In this document: piece after piece, positions 48,688 to 50,906 of the stretch
How positions within the stretch are numbered: position 1 is the first letter of the stretch
How the letters are laid out: the number at the start of each line of letters is the position of its first letter
Assembly: GCA_029237605.1 (NCBI GenBank)
Contig: JAQRGB010000012.1
Span: 30,174-81,079 of the forward strand
DNA from: Candidatus Thiodubiliella sp.
GTDB lineage: Bacteria; Pseudomonadota; Gammaproteobacteria; PS1; Pseudothioglobaceae
DNA length: 50,906 nt
Direction: 5' to 3'
Position numbers and translations under genes: made by a program
Notes under the pieces: generated by a model
Database searches by the model: none
What the model was told of the DNA's origin: nothing
Seen by the model: only the letters and a program-made list of their open reading frames with translations

Positions 48688-49257
48688 ATGACAAAACAAA
48701 TCAACAATTTATTCGCTACGTTTATCATGGTGCTTTTAATTATTGCCACTCGTGGACACGACAACTGGCTCTCATCATCCGTGCATTTACCAGACTTCAC
48801 CATCCCTACACTGTTTATTGCCGGCGTATATTTCCGACAATTTTGGGTAGCATTTACGCTTATATTAGGCAGCATAGCTATTGATAACTACGCCATTATA
48901 CATCAAGGCATTAGCGCTAACTGTATCACCCCTGCTTATAGCCTATTACCGCTGACTTACTACGGTATTTTTTGGGTAAGTAAATACATTAGTACGTTGA
49001 TAATTGATAATAATATCGTTAAAAATACATTTATTATTATCGCTGTTACCTGTACACAATGGCTTATAGTAACAAGTAGTTATTACTTTTTCACCGCAAC
49101 CTATAATAAAGTAGGATGGGTCGATTTCCCAGCATATATAGCAAAATGGTCAATCATTGAGATTGCAATCGTGTTATATTGGATGATGGCAGTGATTGTC
49201 ACCTTTACGCTGATACCACACATTAACCATGCATTAAAATATTCAAAAAGTGTCTAA
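48688..49257 (+). CDS. btuM: BtuM-like cobalamin S-component
   Basis: A 189-residue membrane protein with about six hydrophobic segments. A Cys (Cys79) sits just before TPAY in the segment SANCITPAYSLLPL, matching the conserved cysteine (Cys80 of Thiobacillus denitrificans BtuM) that binds the cobalamin cobalt and supports decyanation. BtuM proteins are solitary ECF-type B12 transporters usually near btuB or cobO. Here the gene lies between btuB and cobO and overlaps cobO by 8 bases, which strengthens the call. A clear GGATTAAGAA-type leader precedes the ATG. No ECF ATPase is in the window. Confidence 0.75.
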   Translation: MTKQINNLFATFIMVLLIIATRGHDNWLSSSVHLPDFTIPTLFIAGVYFRQFWVAFTLILGSIAIDNYAIIHQGISANCITPAYSLLPLTYYGIFWVSKYISTLIIDNNIVKNTFIIIAVTCTQWLIVTSSYYFFTATYNKVGWVDFPAYIAKWSIIEIAIVLYWMMAVIVTFTLIPHINHALKYSKSV

Positions 49258-49840
49258 TGAATATAAAGACAGAATGCAGCGTAAAAAAGCGCACATTGAT
49301 GCTCGCATTAAAAAAGCAAGTATAGATAAAGGCATTATTGTCTTACTTACTGGTAATGGCAAAGGCAAATCTTCTTCCGCACTTGGTATGGTATGCCGTG
49401 CATTAGGCCACAATATGCAAATTGCTATTGTTAAATTCCTAAAAGGTACACAAGATACAGGTGAAGATGTTTTTCTTACTAAACAGACAAATATCCGCAC
49501 CATCACTATGAATACAGGTTTTACATGGGATACACAAGATAGAGAACTTGATAAAAAAATGGCATTAGAAACTTGGCAACAAGCTGAGCAATACTTTGGA
49601 GATAAATACATTGATTTAGTGGTACTTGATGAGCTTACTTATATGATTAATTATAAATATTTAGACGAGAAAGTCATTTTAAATACACTCAATAATCGCC
49701 AAAAAAACCAACATATTATTATCACTGGTAGATCTGCCACTAAAGATCTAATTGCCATAGCGGATACTGTCAGTGAAATAACAGACATCAAGCATGCTTT
49801 TAGGTCTGATATCAAGGCTCAAAAAGGCATTGATTTATAA
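49250..49840 (+). CDS. cobO: Corrinoid adenosyltransferase CobO/BtuR
   Basis: Transfers the adenosyl group of ATP to cob(I)alamin or cob(I)yrinate diamide. P-loop GNGKGKSS is at residues 35-42, followed by SALGMVCRALGH, then VVLDELTYMINYKYLD and HIIITGRSATKDLI typical of CobA/CobO/BtuR. I use the GTG at 49250, giving MSNEYKDRMQRKKAHID, which matches the family N-terminus; a later ATG at 49274 is possible. With btuB and BtuM it supports B12 salvage, since no de novo corrin genes are present here. Confidence 0.93.
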   Translation: MSNEYKDRMQRKKAHIDARIKKASIDKGIIVLLTGNGKGKSSSALGMVCRALGHNMQIAIVKFLKGTQDTGEDVFLTKQTNIRTITMNTGFTWDTQDRELDKKMALETWQQAEQYFGDKYIDLVVLDELTYMINYKYLDEKVILNTLNNRQKNQHIIITGRSATKDLIAIADTVSEITDIKHAFRSDIKAQKGIDL

Positions 49841-50369
49841 ATTAACAAGATTCGCGCACTTGTTATTAGATATTTAAATTTTACTTTTACAAATGGATTA
49901 TTTATGTTTTTCATTACTAAATAGGGAATATATTGCTTTTTTGCAGCTCAACAAAGTGAATTTTCAACTTTATTTTCACTACTCAATTTGAAATTCAATG
50001 CATATTTTTACATTGCTGTGCGTATTTTGTACTCCCACTTTTGATAATCAATGCGTATTCAGCTAAAATAATTGTAGCACATCTATATTAAGATTTTTTT
50101 TAATCACTTGATAAAAATCACTGGCTTAACTACCTTAAAAATCTTTGTGATAATATTTCCAAATTAACTATAAAAAAATATTCTTATAGAGCCTTGTAAG
50201 ATTCTATAACAAAACATTATAAAAATAAGTTATTTGCGCTAAATTTTATTCGTTGTTTAAAAACTACAATAGTGAAATTTAACCTTAAGTAAGAGTATAT
50301 TTGGTTTATTTTTATTTCAAATTACTGTATTGAACTTAACTTAAGTGTAATAATAGATTTTCAAAAGGA
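49841..50369. other. AT-rich spacer without a gene
   Basis: No coding-like frame of useful length on either strand. Many A/T runs; no hairpin I can support firmly. Ends at a full-length adapter, so continuity between this spacer and pncC is not guaranteed. Confidence 0.5.
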
Positions 50370-50401
50370 TTGTCTTCCTAAGACCGCTTGGCCTCCGACT
50401 T
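50370..50401 (-). other. MGI/DNBSEQ read-1 adapter, full length, at the 3' end of pncC
   Basis: A perfect 32-base reverse complement of the MGI forward adapter. Its first bases provide a false stop for pncC. The join to the spacer at 50369 may therefore be artificial. Confidence 0.98.
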
Positions 50402-50840
50402 AAGAATTAACTACAAACGCAACACTTTGCTCGATTACACTGCGTCTATCACCATTAAAATATTGCGTGGTAGCAAAATGCACTTCATTAATAAAAAATC
50501 CAAAACACACAGTGCCTACAGGCTTGTTTTTTGTCCCGCCTGTTGGCCCGGCAATACCAGTAATAGATACGGCAATATTGGCATTGGAATTTTTAATAAT
50601 ACCTTGCACCATCTCTATTGCGGTTTGCTCGCTAACTGCACCAAAGGTATCCAAAGTAGGTTTTTTCACGCCAAGTAACTCTATTTTTGCTTGATTACTA
50701 TAAGTGATAAAACCTCTATCAAAATAATCAGACGAGCCACTCTCTTGAGTAAGTAACACAGATAAACTGCCGCCAGTACAAGACTCTGCCACAGCTATAG
50801 TGAGTGATTTTTTCCTTAATAACTCAGTTAGCTGACTCAT
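50402..50840 (-). CDS. pncC: Nicotinamide-nucleotide amidohydrolase PncC (CinA C-terminal domain), 3' truncated
   Basis: Deamidates NMN to nicotinate mononucleotide in pyridine nucleotide recycling. Signature motifs are TIAVAESCTGGSLSVLLT, YSNQAKIELLGV, VSEQTAIEMVQG and SITGIAGPTGGT. The frame stops at 146 residues after SVIEQSVAFVVN by running into the adapter; family members are about 160 residues, so a short C-terminal piece is missing. No N-terminal CinA competence domain. The start overlaps the stop of the preceding gene by 2-3 bases. Confidence 0.92.
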
Positions 50841-50874
50841 TTAAGTGCTGCCTGAACAATTTCAAAAATATCTT
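50837..50874 (-). CDS. C-terminal end of an upstream gene (possibly pgpA)
   Basis: The frame DIFEIVQAALK followed by TGA overlaps the pncC start (ATGA). The tail and its position suggest phosphatidylglycerophosphatase A, which often precedes pncC, but only eleven residues are visible before the adapter. Confidence 0.35.
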
Positions 50875-50906
50875 AAGTCGGATCGTAGCCATGTCGTTCT
50901 GTGGGC
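50875..50906 (+). other. MGI/DNBSEQ read-2 adapter at the window end
   Basis: AAGTCGGATCGTAGCCATGT continues to TTCTGTGGGC, matching the adapter except near the very end (GGGC for GAGC). It cuts the upstream gene. Confidence 0.95.

Overview
The window is AT-rich bacterial chromosome with very short spacers inside operons and longer spacers full of decayed gene fragments. Gene content is gammaproteobacterial: cmk-rpsA-ihfB, mlaC-murA-hisGD, rnc-era-recO-pdxJ-acpS, and the serC-pheA-hisC-tyrA-aroA block. A DsrC/TusE paralogue, a SoxW-like thioredoxin protein, cytochrome c maturation genes and an ArsR regulator with a persulfide-sensor type cysteine pair point to a sulfur oxidiser. A reduced SUP05-clade (Thioglobaceae) bacterium, free-living or a clam/mussel symbiont, fits best. 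That placement is inference; no search was run.

The main caveat is technical. Fifteen segments (11 to 51 bases) match the two MGI/DNBSEQ (BGISEQ) library adapters in either orientation. They lie inside or at the edges of lysS, uvrC, hisG, hisD, ffh, lepA, acpS, pdxJ, lepB, pncC, ccmH and others. At 38058-38108 both adapters flank a 10-base index, the exact layout of the library construct. They are assembly contamination, not a mobile element or regulatory repeat. Separately, about a dozen reading frames break by a small indel, mostly in A/T runs (uup, uvrC, mlaC, hisD, ffh, ctp, parA, btuB). Essential genes such as ffh are hit, so most of these are probably base-calling or consensus errors, although slippage at poly(A) is known in AT-rich endosymbionts.

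Layout: 1-846 is a CTACT microsatellite and a decayed leader. 847-3330 holds an M48 protease, a small cytochrome c and rsgA. 3331-4890 is a decayed region with an integrase remnant beside tRNA-Lys. 4927-11309 (minus) carries tRNA-Lys, ihfB, rpsA, cmk, a MazG-like gene, lysS, a TPR protein and ccmH. 11350-13741 is uup and a HAD hydrolase. 14049-15829 is uvrC. 15883-19742 is mlaC-murA-hisG-hisD. 20162-25382 is ffh, ypjD, lepA, bcp and ubiG. 26262-29977 (minus) is rnc-era-recO-pdxJ-acpS. 30196-31970 is an orphan Cas6/Cmx6-like gene followed by a SoxW-like gene. 32257-34936 (minus) is thyA, lgt, tRNA-Arg, an ArsR regulator and a second MlaC-like protein. 35026-38002 is ctp-parA-parB, then lepB and the DsrC-like gene. 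39410-46104 (minus) is aroA-tyrA-hisC-pheA-serA-serC. 46196-49840 is a vitamin B12 salvage locus: cobalamin riboswitch, btuB, a BtuM-like S-component and cobO. The window ends in pncC and the tail of an upstream gene, cut by adapter.

The most interesting biology is the compact B12 uptake locus, the cysteine-less DsrC paralogue, the orphan Cas6-like/SoxW-like pair and the HlyU/SqrR-type regulator. No CRISPR array, complete insertion sequence or rRNA operon was seen.
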